From Sipunculus nudus (taxonomy: Eukaryota > Annelida > Sipuncula > Golfingiida > Sipunculidae), in assembly GCA_026874595.1 (NCBI GenBank), contig CM049307.1:57907870-57971869 (forward strand): DNA of 64,000 bases. The letters run 5' to 3'. The position numbers were made by a program, and so were the translations under genes. The notes below the pieces were generated by a model. The model saw nothing but the letters and a program-made list of their open reading frames with translations. It did not search any database and had not been told where the DNA came from. This document shows, one piece after another, positions 20,846 through 33,894 of the stretch (within the stretch, counting starts at the first letter, position 1; each line of letters begins with the position of its first letter).

Positions 20846-22748
20846 AGCCTCATGCGCCACCTGTTCACGTCACGGTCGAGCGTCCAGCACTTCGGCGTCA
20901 CGCTGTCCAGTGAGTGCACAGAGCGTGTTTGAAACGTGTGTTCTTAGTTCTGAGATGAGTGGATGCACACACAGGTTAGGCCAGACTTTTTTAATTCTTT
21001 GGTTTACGAACATGATTGACAAAAGTGAAAGGTAGGAGGTAGGGGGAAAAAAAATTGGAACAAACCTGGATACTTGTGTTGGTGAATCCTGTATTGTACA
21101 GTTGGGTTATAAAATTCATATTTAAATGGCACTATATAAACCTGTATAAAATATATAAATAATATACAAAATTAAAATAGTATCATCATCCTCTTGAGTT
21201 TTCCACATGAATCATGTGTGTGCCATGTTATTTCAAGCCATTCAAATGTCATTGAAGGTAAAATAATGACAAATAAAATTTAAACAGTAAAACTTAAATA
21301 TGATTTCATACACACCTGAAATAAAACTTCAGTCACTGTCACTGCCAAGTGAACTGCCTATTTTATAAAGTTTTACAAATTAAAGACTAGTCAAATACTT
21401 ATACAAATACAAAATAATATATTTTTGTCAGATATGCAAGGAGAATACTTAATATTCACTGCTAGCATGATAGAATGCAGTTTTTAATTTTCAGTTGTGA
21501 ATGACAATAACAACGACAATATGCGACTTTCAGCTATTCGCCCATTGTTTATCAAATGCCAACAACATGGAACGCGAGTTGTTTTATTCATGACCATTTC
21601 CTTTTTGGTGTTGCGCATGTTTGATAGTCCTTTGAATATACAACAACTGCTAATAAAATGAGGTTTCGATTGGAGATAACATTGAATTATTCAACTATTT
21701 TAAAATTTAAAAAAGTATTAATAATCTTAATTTATTGATTGAGAACTGCATTTCTTATCACGGCCGTGACAGTACGTACCGTACTCAGTTTAATATGCCG
21801 TCACTTGGTCACTGTCAGTCCGGTATAACTTTTCGGCATCCATACACAACAAAGCTTAATTCCATCACATCCGTTTGGAACAATTAAATGAATCCTTTCA
21901 AAGTTTCTGCATTTTAAATGACATTTATTTTAGCTTATTTTGACAATAAAAATACCCGCAATGCCAACGCTTTACATAAACCCGCGCACCTAAGACTACA
22001 GATAGTCGAAAATACTGCAGAAACCCGGTGAATTCCTGGAGTTTTCTAAGAGTACATGACGACCTCATGCAGTATATAATTTCATCTGTTCAGTAATTTT
22101 CTTTTAAGCGTTACAAGACTATGTTTTTAAGTTTTGACAAGTTATAATATTTTTTTAAGAGTAAACTTGTGAAACATAGCCAATTTGCAGTAATAAATAG
22201 CGTCTGAATTTGAGTGCAATAATTAGTCTTAAGAAGTAAATTTGTTTGTATATCCAGCAAGTTATTAACAGTGGCAAGCTGGTAAAGCCGCTATGCAACC
22301 AAACTAATTTTCTTTTCCAATTCACATCTATCTATAACAAATATGTTTAACGAGGTAAATATGACCTAAACGCTGGTTTGAAAAAGTACTGTAGTGCAGA
22401 AAAACGAACTTTGAAAACTCTCCAAGAATTCTCAATTTCCCTGCTGAATCTTTTGACTACTTGATGGCCAATCAATTGCATTTATGGCCCACGGATACTC
22501 TATTGTGATTGGCTTAAACCCTCCATCTGTCATTATTAAAGTGACCTTATTAACCAATCATAACAGTTCTAACGTTTGAAGAAATCTAATAAACACGGTC
22601 ACTTAACATTTCATTTGTCAACAACCGTGTTGCATTCAGCGACGCAATATAAAAGGTAAATAAAGTCAAAATGCCAATTTTATTTTTTTTTTTTGAAATG
22701 AGGAAATCGAAGGTCGGCGGGTTTGTAAACCGAAAAATTAAAAAAGTC
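20846..22748. other. Long non-coding stretch
   Basis: About 1.9 kb of AT-rich DNA. A GC-rich patch near 20,850-20,930 ('cgtcacggtcgagcg') is the only compositional departure. No supported gene. Confidence 0.35.
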
Positions 22749-22832
22749 TGGCCTTAGGGAGCATCCCACAATAAAGACCCCTGTATGGCGGAGGCATGCA
22801 TGCATTGGGTTGCAGATTTCTAGTCTTTATTT
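22749..22832 (+). repeat. SINE-A copy, 3' end only
   Basis: Contains 'agggagcatcccacaataaa', 'gacccctgtatggcggaggc', 'atgcat' and 'gcagatttctagtc'. Confidence 0.65.
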
Positions 22833-23083
22833 ATTTCAATTAATTAACATTAGTTTGAGAAAAAATGATTTCTAGTAACCTTTATATTAATGAATTGAGC
22901 GTAAACCATGATGTTATTTACAGTACACGGCTTTGTATATTTGAGGGAAATGAGGGAAATACATATGTTTGTGGTTATCAAAATAATAAAATGGCCTTTT
23001 CATAACCTATATATAATTATACCTTGTATAATTCTGCTTTTTTATTTATCTATAATACTTATAAAAGGAATTCGGTTCATGTT

Positions 23084-23900
23084 TGTTCGCAATGTTCTCT
23101 AAAACCGCGTTGTGTTCAATATTGTGCCACACATCATTTTAAAGGTTATTATTCCCGCAGTGACATAGGCAATATGAAAATAAATAATTTTTAATATACA
23201 TATAATTTGGAGTGATTTTTCCGTTTTTTTTACCGAGCACAGCCGAACTGCCTTCGGCAATTGCCGGAATGCGTGCATTGTGGTCACTTTACCTCTAACA
23301 CTAAGGACTATTGTTCATATGAATAACGCTTGCTTTCAATGAGGGATTTGATCCACGTGCGTGGACAGTAAAAGAGAAAAACACATGTTTCTCGCTTTAT
23401 GAAATGGAGAGTTCAACCCAGGAGGATTAATGACAAAACCTAATTCAAGGTCCCAATTTCAGGAACAGGGCTGGGGTTTCAGGCCTCAAAATTTGTCTGA
23501 TACGATGAAAAAAAGGTTGTGGTGGCTGAAAATGGGATACGGACCCACTGCATGGAGTCCCGCTGGGTCCGCTTTATTTACTTACGATGTATGCATATTT
23601 CTGTTTCCTTCTTCAGGAACAGTTTCCTTGCAACGTACATTTAATAAATCTTTCAGGTGTTCCTCACATCAACCTATTCTTTATACGTCCAACGATAGAA
23701 ACCAGTCAAATTTCAACGAAACACTGTATGCCTCCGCGTCTCATTCCGGTTCGCAATGTAAACCATCACTGACCAGGTCTTCAAGATAAACATACCGGGG
23801 TATAATTTTTGCCACGAGCACAGCGCAACAAAATAACAGTAAAAAAAAATTTGTACATATCGTATTCCGTGAGTATCCCACGAAAAATCTATATTTTCTT
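23084..23900 (+). repeat. Repeat D, copy 1
   Basis: Collinear with 27,697-28,525 from 'caatgttctct' through 'aaaggttattat', 'gcagtgacatagg', 'gagcacagccgaactgcc', 'catccacgtgcgtgg'-type, 'ggaggattaatgacaaaa', 'ctgcatggag', 'aggaacagtttc', to 'cataccggggtat' and 'acgagcacagcgc'. By eye the two copies are roughly 75-85% identical. Both hold an open frame across the same 80-odd codons (from KMGYG to the CNVN/CKPS region), although the start region is frameshifted in copy 2. A pyrimidine tract plus CAG ('tgtttccttcttcag') is conserved in both. Confidence 0.8.
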
Positions 23901-25117
23901 TTAACTTTTATAATATAAAACGAGCCAACATTCAATATCTCAGTAAATATATCTCCCAAACCCCGGTAAAAAGCCCGGTATACCGGTTGTTTCAGCTAGT
24001 TATATTATAAACCTAAACGTTACATAAGATATCTTTGGTGGAAAGCATATAAATTCTAATATTTTTATAAATGCGCGCCATTTGGTTCGAGTAAGTTAAT
24101 ATAGTGTTCAGGCAGATAGTGGTTTATTCGGTATTCCATGAATTTTTATCGGTGTTCCATGTATTTTTATTTATCATTAAGTTAAATATGAACACAAGCA
24201 GAGATTTACACATGCACTTGACCCTACCCGTTTGTACTCTACATGAACAAAACTATAATATACAGCAAATACGCTATACATATAATACGCTTTCACTGAA
24301 GCATATCTGCACAATCACTATCAGTGTATTACATGATAAAGTATCTTTAAGAGAGGGACATGCTCATATTTAAACAAAAATCATTTCACATGATCAGGAA
24401 TTCTTTAACAGCGATAATGAGATTGTTTGCATGTGAATAAACAATGGGCTTAAAAATAAACATGCTCAATGAAATCGCACCGAAACCGCCTCAGTGACAA
24501 TCTGTCTAGTTAGAAGAGATATACAGGGTTTCAGGACTGTTAAAGTGCGGTGCGCTTGCACTGAATATTTTGTTATTTACTTTGCAGAACTTTTTCCAAC
24601 GTTTTAACTAGATTAACTTTGCTCCGTTTCCCCGAGACTTAACATTTCCAAAGCAAACAAAAATTAGCAGCAGTTAGAAAACACATACCTTCGCCGGATT
24701 AAATCCTAGTTCATGACGGTTTTCAATATAAAACACTAGGTGTCAGCAGCAGTGACATTTCCTTGATGAAAAAAAAGGCACAAAGGAATAGATAGACACG
24801 TATTTTGGAAAATCATTGTCGACTCAAGACAGATAATTATACGAATAAAAAAGCCATAAGCTTAGGTTGACATACGGGTAGACGAACAGACGAACACGTG
24901 GACGACAACTAAAATCCCTTCAAAGTGTGGTAGTGAAAAAAAAAGGATAGATCAGTAGTTTGATCAATCAAGATCCTCTCGGTCCTCCTTTGAGCTAATT
25001 GACGTGTCTGCTCTGGAGCGTGTGTGCTAAAATAGAACATAGCCCGATATATCCTTATATATCACGTGTCATGTGGCTGCTCCATAAAGTGTTTCTTCCT
25101 GTAGCATATGCAGCAAA
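23901..25117. other. Non-coding stretch
   Basis: No supported gene. The last 100 bp (25,015-25,117) contain TA-rich TATA-like words and a CACGTG E-box near 25,065, ahead of the candidate exon. Confidence 0.35.
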
Positions 25118-25223
25118 ATGGAGCCGCTGATGATGATTAAGATATTTGTCAACCTTTGCCTTGTCATCGGCTATCGGGCGGCCGACTTTTTCAGCCGGTT
25201 CTTAATTAACGTATGCGTCTCGT
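25118..25223 (+). CDS. Candidate first coding exon with signal-peptide-like start
   Basis: The ATG at 25,118 has a favourable context (aaaATGg). The first residues (MEPLMMIKIFVNLCLVIGY) form a hydrophobic core like a signal peptide or a first membrane helix. A consensus 5' splice site GTAAGT follows at 25,224-25,229, and the frame is open up to it. A TATA-like word and an E-box lie upstream. Without splicing the frame runs to a stop at 25,349-25,351 through a His-rich tail encoded by CAT repeats, which looks less like protein. No second exon is identified in the following 2 kb, so the gene may be spurious or have long introns. Family unknown. Confidence 0.25.
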
Positions 25224-25229
25224 GTAAGT

Positions 25230-26514
25230 GTAAAATGTCAAAGGATTTGATTGACGTATCCTATAAACAGAAAGTCATGTCCTTCTTCGGCTTGTTGATT
25301 AACCGTTGTCATTCCTCTTATCATCATCATCATGAAAGCCTTCATCATTAATAATAACTCAGTTTTCCTAAGACTTGCTTGTTCATTTACTTTTTTCAGT
25401 TCATGTATAGAATTTATACCATGCCTGTCATATTCTTTATGGTATACAAGTATTCCATGTATATCATACTTCGTAGTATAAGTGTGTTTATTTATAAATG
25501 TATAAATCAGTTTGTTCCGTTATTTTCTAAGCCGCATATTTTTACTGCGTATATCTTTCAGTTATAACTGTTCGTTCTTTTTCCAAAATATTCATTTTAC
25601 ATATGTATGCCTGATGGACACCCTAACGAGACCGCCTTTGTTGTGTTAACGTGGTAAGGAAAGTTACAAAGCGTTTTATCTCCAATTTGCTTATATGTAG
25701 TCTAAACAAGGGAAAATTTTGCTTGGTAAAAAGTCAAGATTATTTTTAAGCTGAAATAATACAAGTTTATATTTTTTTGTATATGGTTCTTGGTTTTCTA
25801 TTATACTTTATGATATTTTGCGCAGAAAGTATATTAAAGCTACTGGACAGAAATTGGCATATTAATATCATTTTAATACAATGCGCATTTATGATTTTAA
25901 CATTTATATTTTCAAACACGTGAAAGAACACATGAATACATGAAATACAAATTAAACATGTTAATGTGGATATTTTGTTTGAACTGCAATATATAGGAAA
26001 GTCTAAAACTACGTAGCTACGAAGCTAGAATGGGTTGGTTTCACAAAATATTTACCATTTCTTCGACCTGACTAGTTTGGAAATGCTGATCGACATAATT
26101 CAATGTTTTCTTTCAAAGTTTATTTCGACAAATATAAATTGAGCTGATGCCGGGGAAGTATTATACAACGCGGAAAATATCCTATAAGTTCAGCCCTTTT
26201 GAGTGCGGCGCATGAATAGGCTACGGACATTCCGTTGCATTTTTTTTTTATTTTTGGCAGATTTGGAAACAATCATTTTAATTATGGCAGATTAGTAGAT
26301 TATCAATACAAGACGGGAACTTAAAAATATAAATTATATTCATATGGTTTTATAAAAGAGCAAGCAGAGTGAAAAGAATTTGTCATAAAAAATAAATTTG
26401 CTCAACATTTTATTTTTATTTGAAAAATGGAGGACTACGGATGAATATGTATTCTTGACATATTATTTACAGAAATTTCTGGCTAAGTTTTTTTTACAAC
26501 GCAGTTGGTACTGA
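25230..26514. other. Non-coding stretch
   Basis: AT-rich. No acceptor-plus-open-frame combination stands out as a partner for the exon at 25.1 kb. Confidence 0.3.
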
Positions 26515-26600
26515 TGAGCCGTGACAACCCGAGTCAGTAGGCAATGATAATTAGGCTTGAAAGTCTGGCAGGCCAGCAATCTGGTCGTGATGTTTAGGGC
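26515..26600 (+). repeat. Repeat F copy
   Basis: Contains 'gtgacaacccgagtcagtag', 'gcaatgataattaggctt' and 'ggccagcaatctggtcg'. It is related to 39,585-39,665 and to the insertion at 15,110-15,220. Confidence 0.6.
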
Positions 26601-27409
26601 CGATATGACGCTAGGTAATGATTAGCTAGACAATCTAAATAAGGTGTTTACTGATTATTTCTTTTTCACGAAATAAATCTCTGAAAAGATTTTCGTTCAC
26701 TAAAAAATGTTCCATCAAGTAAGCAAGATATTCAAAACAGAATTACAGGAGTTATGTAAGGGTTTTTTTTTACCTTCAACCTTATATTGCCCATTTTAAA
26801 TTGTGTAAATTATCAACGCTTGCTTCAAAATAGGTTGTGTTATCGTTCGTTTGGAAAAATGAAATAATTTTATCAATGTAATTGATATATGATTGTTTAT
26901 TATTTTCAAATGCAGAAAATTTATATTTTTAACTCACGCATATTGCCTGTGCCGCAATTGTATATGAATTTGGTTACACGACAAAAGGGAATTCTTACTT
27001 TAGTTTGGTAATGACTTTTGACATGAAGACTGACATATAAACAAGACGCTTGAAGCGTATATCAAAATAACAGATAATTGTCGATTATTGTTTTATGGAA
27101 TATATTATGTTCAAAATCTACAAATAAGTCCAAAAAGAAAAAAAAAATGCTAATCCAATGGCTTAAGAAGAACATTTTCTATGGTATACCGTTAAAAAGA
27201 ATTTTTCTTCGACCTTTTTGAAAACGGACACAGATGATGGAGTTATACCTGTCTTTATCTAAAACTTAGACAGGTCATGTAAATTGTTTCATTTCATTAG
27301 CCTAATGATCAGATGGTTACATTATTAACATGTATTTAACTGTGGATTGCGACAGGTATCCGTCAGATCTGGAATGTGCTTCTGTAAAACCCTGTAAATG
27401 CTCCAGACT
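26601..27409. other. Non-coding stretch
   Basis: No supported gene or repeat. Confidence 0.35.
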
Positions 27410-27529
<120 letters not shown>

Positions 27530-27696
27530 GTTCGTATATATGTGTCTGTATCCAAGGTACGCCAATGCAAGGTGTGTGAAGTATATTTTTTTATTATTGG
27601 TAATCAAGAAATATTAAATTGAAATTTATGCAACTATTACACACAGCTTTTGGACGGAAATCTAACACTTATAATAGGTATTCGCTCCACCTTTGT

Positions 27697-28525
27697 CCTC
27701 AATGTTCTCTGAAACCGAATTGCGTATGATACTGTGTCATACCTCATTTTAAAGGTTATTATCCCCGCAGTGACATAGGTGATATGAAACTAAATAAATG
27801 TAAAACGGAGGTTAGACCGAGCACAGCCGAACTGCCCTCGGCAATGACCGGAATGCGTGCATCGTGGTCACTAAACACACGATTAAAGTCTATTGTTCAT
27901 ATGAATATAGCTTACTTTCAGTAAGGGGTTTGAGCATGTCTGGTCTTACATTTAACCCAGGTTCTCATCCACGTGCGTGGTCAGTAAAAGTGAAAAACAT
28001 GTCTCGCGCTTCATGAAATTGAGGGTTCAACACAGGAGGATTAATGACAAAATCTAATTCAAGGACCCAATTTCAAGAAAAGGGGTGGGGTGGAGTAGTG
28101 GCGGGGTTTCAGGCCTCAAAATAAGTTTTATACGATGAAAATAAGGTTTCGGCGGGTGAAAATGGGATACGGACTCTCTGCATGGAGTGTCGTTGAGTCC
28201 GCTTCTGCTACTTACGAGGTATGTATATTTCTGTTTCTTTCTTCAGGAACAGTTTCTTTGCAACGTAATTTTAATCAATATTTCATGTGTTCCTCACATC
28301 AATGTAATCTTTATACGTCCACCGATAGAATCCAGTCAAATATAATCAAAAAACCTGAATGCCCACCCGTCTGCAATGTAAACCTCATCACTGACCAGGT
28401 CTTTAAGGTAAACATACCGGGGTATGAATTTCTTGGCACGAGCACAGCGCCATAAAATCAATGTAAACAAATATTTATACATATCTTATTGAGACTGTAT
28501 CCAACTGAAAACCTATATATTTTAT
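27697..28525 (+). repeat. Repeat D, copy 2
   Basis: See copy 1 at 23,084. This copy carries extra bases near 27,930-27,970 and a 'gtggagtagtggcggg' expansion near 28,090 that shifts the frame. Downstream of that it keeps an open frame of 106 codons (28,135-28,455), parallel to the one in copy 1. Confidence 0.8.
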
Positions 28526-29036
28526 GAGCTAGTGTTAATATCAATGTACTACTGAAATGCATATTTGATGCAAAAAATATAACACTAGAAAAAACCACAA
28601 AGTAACTGGGACTGATGTCAACAGAAAAACATATATTCACACGAACCCACACATTTCATGAAATGCTATATGATACACTCGCACATAAATACACATGCCT
28701 GGCTTACAGAATAACACACATGCACACACATTTTTGAGGGGAAAATCAAACTTTCATAAGGGCACACTTTCATTTATGCAAACATAACTGATATCAATAC
28801 TAACACATGTAGACATTAAGATCCAAAAACTCGGGCTTGCAAAGAAATTTCCATATATATGAATTACCCTGGCGAAACTTTCAGAAGTATGTGCCAAGAT
28901 GACATTAAAACATAAAATACCAACATTCAAAATTTGTCCTCTGTTAAGCCATGTTCAAAGAAAAATGGCAAAATCACAAAAATCTACAATATCTCAGTTT
29001 TCTATTGATTCAGGAGTTTTCTGAAATGAACAAATA
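28526..29036. other. Non-coding stretch
   Basis: No supported gene. A CA-rich patch lies near 28,690-28,730. Confidence 0.35.
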
Positions 29037-29038
29037 TT

Positions 29039-29366
29039 AAAGCTGCGTGTCCACTTATGCGGTACGGATACGGATGCGGATGTGGACGCGTTTTAAATCG
29101 CGCATATGGAATAAAGAAGGAGTGTGTCCACTTATGCGGTGCGGAGTGCGTGCGCGTGCGGAAACGGATACGTTTTTGAAAACCGGACCATGTAGCCGCG
29201 GGTACGGAAACGCATGCGGAAAGTGCCCAATTGTAGAGGTGAAAGCAGGTGAAAGACCTAAAAACGCACTGAAAAACGTATCTTATGGACACACACGCAC
29301 AAAATATCCGCATACGTATCCGCACCGCACACGCACTGCATCCGTACACGTGGACACGCGGCTTAA
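29039..29366. mobile_element. CpG-rich MITE-like element
   Basis: About 330 bp, with inverted termini AAGCTGCGTGTCCAC (left) and AAGCCGCGTGTCCAC (right end, minus strand), 14 of 15 matching. TTAA occurs at each edge. The interior is unusually rich in CpG and in 'cggatacg' and 'tgcgg' words on both strands, making subterminal inverted repeats. The 111- and 129-codon frames on the two strands overlap fully and are Arg/Thr-rich, which points to the base composition and not to coding. Confidence 0.6.
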
Positions 29367-29921
29367 GCCTGCCAAGGAGTGAAACCAACAAACTTAATAT
29401 TCATCAAACTATTCAGTGACCTGCACTTGGTGACTCTGATATTAACATGTTAAGTGTCTTACTTTTGTAAATTTCAAGACCCTGGATCAAATGCCGACCT
29501 GTATGCACCGGGCTCCCAGGAAAACCAGAAAATTAAGTTTACCATATGTATTTATTCTTTTAGGTCAGTTCTGGTTATTAATAAACAAAACTTCAACAAT
29601 ATGCTAACAATGAACTCGGCCATCATGTTAAAAAAATTCAGTGTGAATAAACTGCTTCCCGCCGCCCTAACACTGACAAACATAATATAATATGTGTTCT
29701 ATACTGGACAGATCCCACACTGGCGGTCGTATGTAAAATAATTGTGAATATCACCGTTGTTTTAATGGAATGGGTAAATAATATACCATTAAATATGACA
29801 AGATGACAGTTGACCTTAGTTTTCATTATAATGTAAACTGAAACATTAAACCATGGACTTTATTTGCAGTAAAAATGTAAGGGGTTTCTTGTGGTCCTAT
29901 CCAAAATTGAAGTGATTGTTT
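29367..29921. other. Non-coding stretch
   Basis: No supported gene. Confidence 0.35.
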
Positions 29922-30000
29922 CAGTATTGGGCAAACTATGGCCCCCGGGCCGCATAAGGCCCTCGAGGTAAATTTATGCGGCCCGTAAACGTCCTTGCAC
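29922..30000 (+). mobile_element. hAT-type terminus, single end
   Basis: Begins CAGTATTGGGCAAACT, close to the CAGNGNTGGGCAAACT termini common among animal hAT elements, and is followed by 'atggcccccgggccgcat' and a matching 'atgcggcccg'. No opposite end was seen downstream, so this is a fragment. Confidence 0.45.
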
Positions 30001-30486
30001 TGCATGCGATGGCAATTTGTGGGTCCAAAATATTCTCGCATCGAATAATGCCTTTACAGCCCCGGGGTATTATTTTAAAATTTTAGGCTACGTTCAGTTT
30101 AATAAGTAACCCGTATTACTTTAATGCTAAAATTTCAACAACTGATCTCTGGCTGTAAATTATTAATAAAAATCAGTCAATATTCTGAAGCAGAGTTCTG
30201 TGTATCTCTTAGTACAAAGACTTAAGGCAATTTGCTAAAGTTTGCTAGAGTAATATGCGTATTCCTTATTTCATTTAACTTATATTTTGAACAGATTTTC
30301 CCATAGGTTTATGTTAACAGGAACGGGCATTTTCTAACAGACACACGTTTGCACTCGATCTGCTTTGAATATAACTACACGAATGCTGAACGCTGGTTCT
30401 ATAGATAAAAACCTTGTACCTTGGCTAATAATATATATTCCATTACAAAGCTTGAGAAACTGTACAGTGTGACTGATAGCAACACA
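30001..30486. other. Non-coding stretch
   Basis: Possibly the remainder of the hAT-type fragment. Nothing diagnostic. Confidence 0.3.
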
Positions 30487-30680
30487 CCATGAATGAGACA
30501 CAAGTCTGATTTCCTAAGAGCTTAAAACACGAAAACAATGCGTATCTCGCAAAATATAGGTCACAGTGACCTACATTTTGAATGCAAGGAGATTTACCGA
30601 GGAACTACTTTGATGTTAAGTTAGAAATTTCTAGGTCAAACGGTTATGATTTCTGCCTTGTTAACAACTGGTCAGACACG
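30487..30680 (+). repeat. Repeat G, copy 1
   Basis: Shared order with copy 2: 'acacaagtctga', 'ttcctaag', 'ctcgcaaaatataggtcaca', 'gtgac', 'gcaaggagatt', 'ctaggtcaaac'. A weak directional similarity continues for about 200 bp. Confidence 0.6.
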
Positions 30681-31009
30681 ATTTCTGAGCACGAAAATAC
30701 GATAAAGAAATGTTTAAGAATAAAGAAAATGTAGATGGCGCCCAGAGGTTTCCACAGTCGGAAGGGCTATCTATGATCAGTAAGCCTGCCAAATTTAATA
30801 GAGAACCGTGCCATCATTACTGACATATTTTATCTAACGTGCGAATGCGATACATCAACGGCTGAAAATTTAAAAATTGTGTCCGCAACAGTTGAAAAAC
30901 TGGCTTGGTTGACATTTTGTATTTTTTTTTTTTTTGCATGGTAAGAATGTAATTTTAGCAGTCGATCCACAATGTTTTTATTTTAGGTTTGAGCACAAAA
31001 TGTTTGTTT
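30681..31009. other. Spacer between repeat G copies
   Basis: No supported feature. A T13 run lies near 30,923. Confidence 0.35.
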
Positions 31010-31262
31010 TGAAGCCCACAACACTAACACAAGTCTAATTTTCTAAGTGCTCAAAACAAACAAAAACGCGCCTTCCTCGCAAAATATAGGTCACAGTGAC
31101 ATTCGGTTTGCAAGGAGATTCATCAAAGGCCAACTTTGCTGTCATGTAGAAGTATCTAGATCAACCGGGTAAGATTTGTGCATTTTTAACAGCACGACGG
31201 ACAGACGACGAACAAAGGCTGATCGCTATAGCTCAGGTGACCAGAGCGAGGTCACCTGAGCT
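31010..31262 (+). repeat. Repeat G, copy 2, ending in a perfect hairpin
   Basis: Collinear with copy 1. The 3' end holds AGCTCAGGTGACC (31,230-31,242), a 7-base loop, and GGTCACCTGAGCT (31,250-31,262): a perfect 13-bp stem. Copy 1 lacks the hairpin, so it may mark the intact 3' end of the family. Confidence 0.65.
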
Positions 31263-32282
31263 AAGAGAAGGAAACTTGATACTCAGACAGGTTATTTTTA
31301 GACTGAAACTGATCTACAGATGCCAACACCTGGAGGCAGTCATGTCGGCGACATTCATGTTATTTAACATAGACTAGCTCTTATATTGATTTTTTTCGTA
31401 TGCTGTTTTAATTCGGAGACACTCGCATAATATGCATCTGCTTTCTTTGAAATTCAGTTCCTTGAAGATTATATCTTAATGTCACACCATGAGACATTTT
31501 TTATGAAATTGGTACATTTACGTTTGAGATATTTACAGTCAATAATTTGGCCGTTTATTTTGGGACGCTCGATATATTACCAAGTAGAAATTCTAAATAT
31601 TTCTTGTTGGAAACCGACTATTGTTGTTTCCCTTACCGCACAGAAAGCTGCACTAATGGACGTCCATACTAAAACATCGATACGCAATAGCTGTGCTTCC
31701 CCGGGGAAGACCGCAGGTTCATATTTTAAAAGACAAATCTGGAAGCATTCGTTAAAACTGTGCGTAATCGAAAGTTATGATAACAACCGTGACCGGCCAG
31801 TAACTTATGGTACGTTTTGATCCATAAACAATGATTTCATTCTGTATTTAAAAAAATGGCCTAAACAAATGCCGACCTTTTGATATTTCGGAATTTTGTC
31901 GCTAATCTCATTACTGTGTGATATGTGATATATATTTTCCACTTGTGACCCCGAGCTCTGGTAGATATGTTTAAGCCCATAATATTTCTGTTAAAAATAG
32001 AACAGTACGTTTTCTTTTACATCTCTTGTGCATCAAGTAAATCTACCTCGTAAAACCTGTATTCATTTTTTTACATGAAACATTGAAATGAACACTTGGA
32101 CAGTAGAACCGTTCCCTTCATCATAATTTTTGTAATATTATCTGACAGAGGTGTAAAGTTTTAACAGTTTAACGATCGTATTAAACAGGGCTAGTTTTAA
32201 AAACGAAATACATGTAACGAATAAATTAAATAAGTCCTTAGGTTAAGATTTATATATTAATGTAATGTGTAATTTACAAATC
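31263..32282. other. Non-coding stretch
   Basis: The 113-codon frame at 31,479-31,820 has no recognisable motif and average AT-rich composition. I do not call it a gene. Confidence 0.3.
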
Positions 32283-32355
32283 TTTAAAGGCTGGCTGTGT
32301 GTCCAGGTACATATCCGCTAAGGGCTTGCATGGAGAGTTTGGTTCGAGACCACAA
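32283..32355 (+). repeat. tRNA-like fragment with B box
   Basis: 'tggttcgagacc' matches the Pol III B box GGTTCGANNCC. A weak A-box-like 'tggctgtgtgtccagg' lies at a plausible distance upstream. No cloverleaf acceptor pairing is visible, so it is more likely a SINE head than a tRNA gene. Confidence 0.4.
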
Positions 32356-33894
32356 ACAGGTCATGCAAAGATGAATTCGTGTGTAGTAGTTCATTTCTTA
32401 CGCAGTGTTTATGTGGTACTTTTTTCCATTGGACCACCTCTTCTTGTCTTAAAATTTAAGAAAAGGCTTATTATTGAACCAATGTAGCGTATTTATTTAC
32501 AGCATAGGCAGAGTAATGTGTAGTGTAATATTAAACAAATCATGCATTTTCATTTAGCTTAATCAATCAATTAATAAAAACAATCAATTAATAAAATATT
32601 TTACATCCTTGTAATATTCTTATGAGATGACTAGCGTTACCACTTGAGAATTAGCTAATAAAACATGTTTTACAGAGACAAATGTTTATAAGTTTTTCAA
32701 AAGACAAAATAAAATTAAAACTATTAAAATATTTTAACTGATGCAACTCTTGAGGTGTTAATTGTTAACCAGACATTTTTAAAATATGTACAGAATTATT
32801 CTAAATACATGCTTGTATTTTTTATATATACACAATATGTAAATGAATCGGCATCCAATCTGTGATTTTTTACGACTTAAATTGTTTTTCATCTGCGGAA
32901 CTTGTGTGGACAAACCTATGGAAAGGTTACAGGAAATGCAGGAATTTGTGGTCTCGTATTTGACATTTTGTGCCAAATCGCAGACAGTGTTGTAGGGTAT
33001 CGCACTATGTTAAGAATGGAAGCAGACGATGGCAGACATTACTAATAAATTGAAGGAAAATCTCACTGAAGAGCTGTACATCCGAGTCGTGGGAAGACGC
33101 TGAAAAAAGGGCCATTTTTTAACTGATTTCAAGAGACCGAAGCACAGAGCATGGTCGCCGGCATGCCAGTTATAACATTGTATGCAGCTGTCGGGTTTCA
33201 ACGAAATAGACTGAACGGTTGCTATTAAAGCTGGTATATGAGAAAGCCCCACGCTTCCTCTCCTTTATCCAGTGTAATGATGTTTCATTGTCATACATAA
33301 CCATCATATGACATCAAGCATGTTACCGTGAGGTTTCCCTTATTAAAATTTTTTTTCCCAGTGATTTAAAGTGTAAATCAATAGAAACTATTAACGTATT
33401 GTAACATACTGTGTCCAGCTCTTTAGGCTTGTAACAAACATTTGATAATCTCATGTCTGCCTTACATATCACCAAGGGAATTCTGAGTCTACGAAGAAGG
33501 GTTGCTGATACCAGTAGTGGTGGGCCGATAATCGAGTTTTATCGAAAGTCAGTCGCTTTGCTGCCACTTTCAAGCGCTCGATTACCAAAGGCAAATATCG
33601 ATTACATCATAATCAGGATTGTTTTTTTCCAGAATGCCTTAATGTTATAGGCAAAAGTTATTCTTCCATTTTTTAAAAACATTCCGCGCTTCATATAATG
33701 ACTCTGTTTTCCCAAATAATTTCCGTATGTAACTGAGTATGACACGGTAGATGCTAGAACGCATCATTATGATCAAACTGATAACTGGCACTGAAAATCA
33801 AACAAGTGTTACCTTGTTTTTTTTTAAACCAAAAACAAATAGAAACTTGATATTTCTTGGCACCGCAGGTGCCATAGTATCCCCAGACAATTAA
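32356..33894. other. Long non-coding stretch
   Basis: No supported gene. The minus-strand frames at 32,779 and 33,010 lack motifs. Confidence 0.35.

Noticed and set aside
29002-29391. 129- and 111-codon frames on opposite strands
   Set aside because: They overlap completely inside a CpG-rich MITE and have Arg/Thr-rich composition caused by its base content.
31479-31820. 113-codon frame
   Set aside because: No motif, average AT-rich composition, no promoter or splice context beyond chance.
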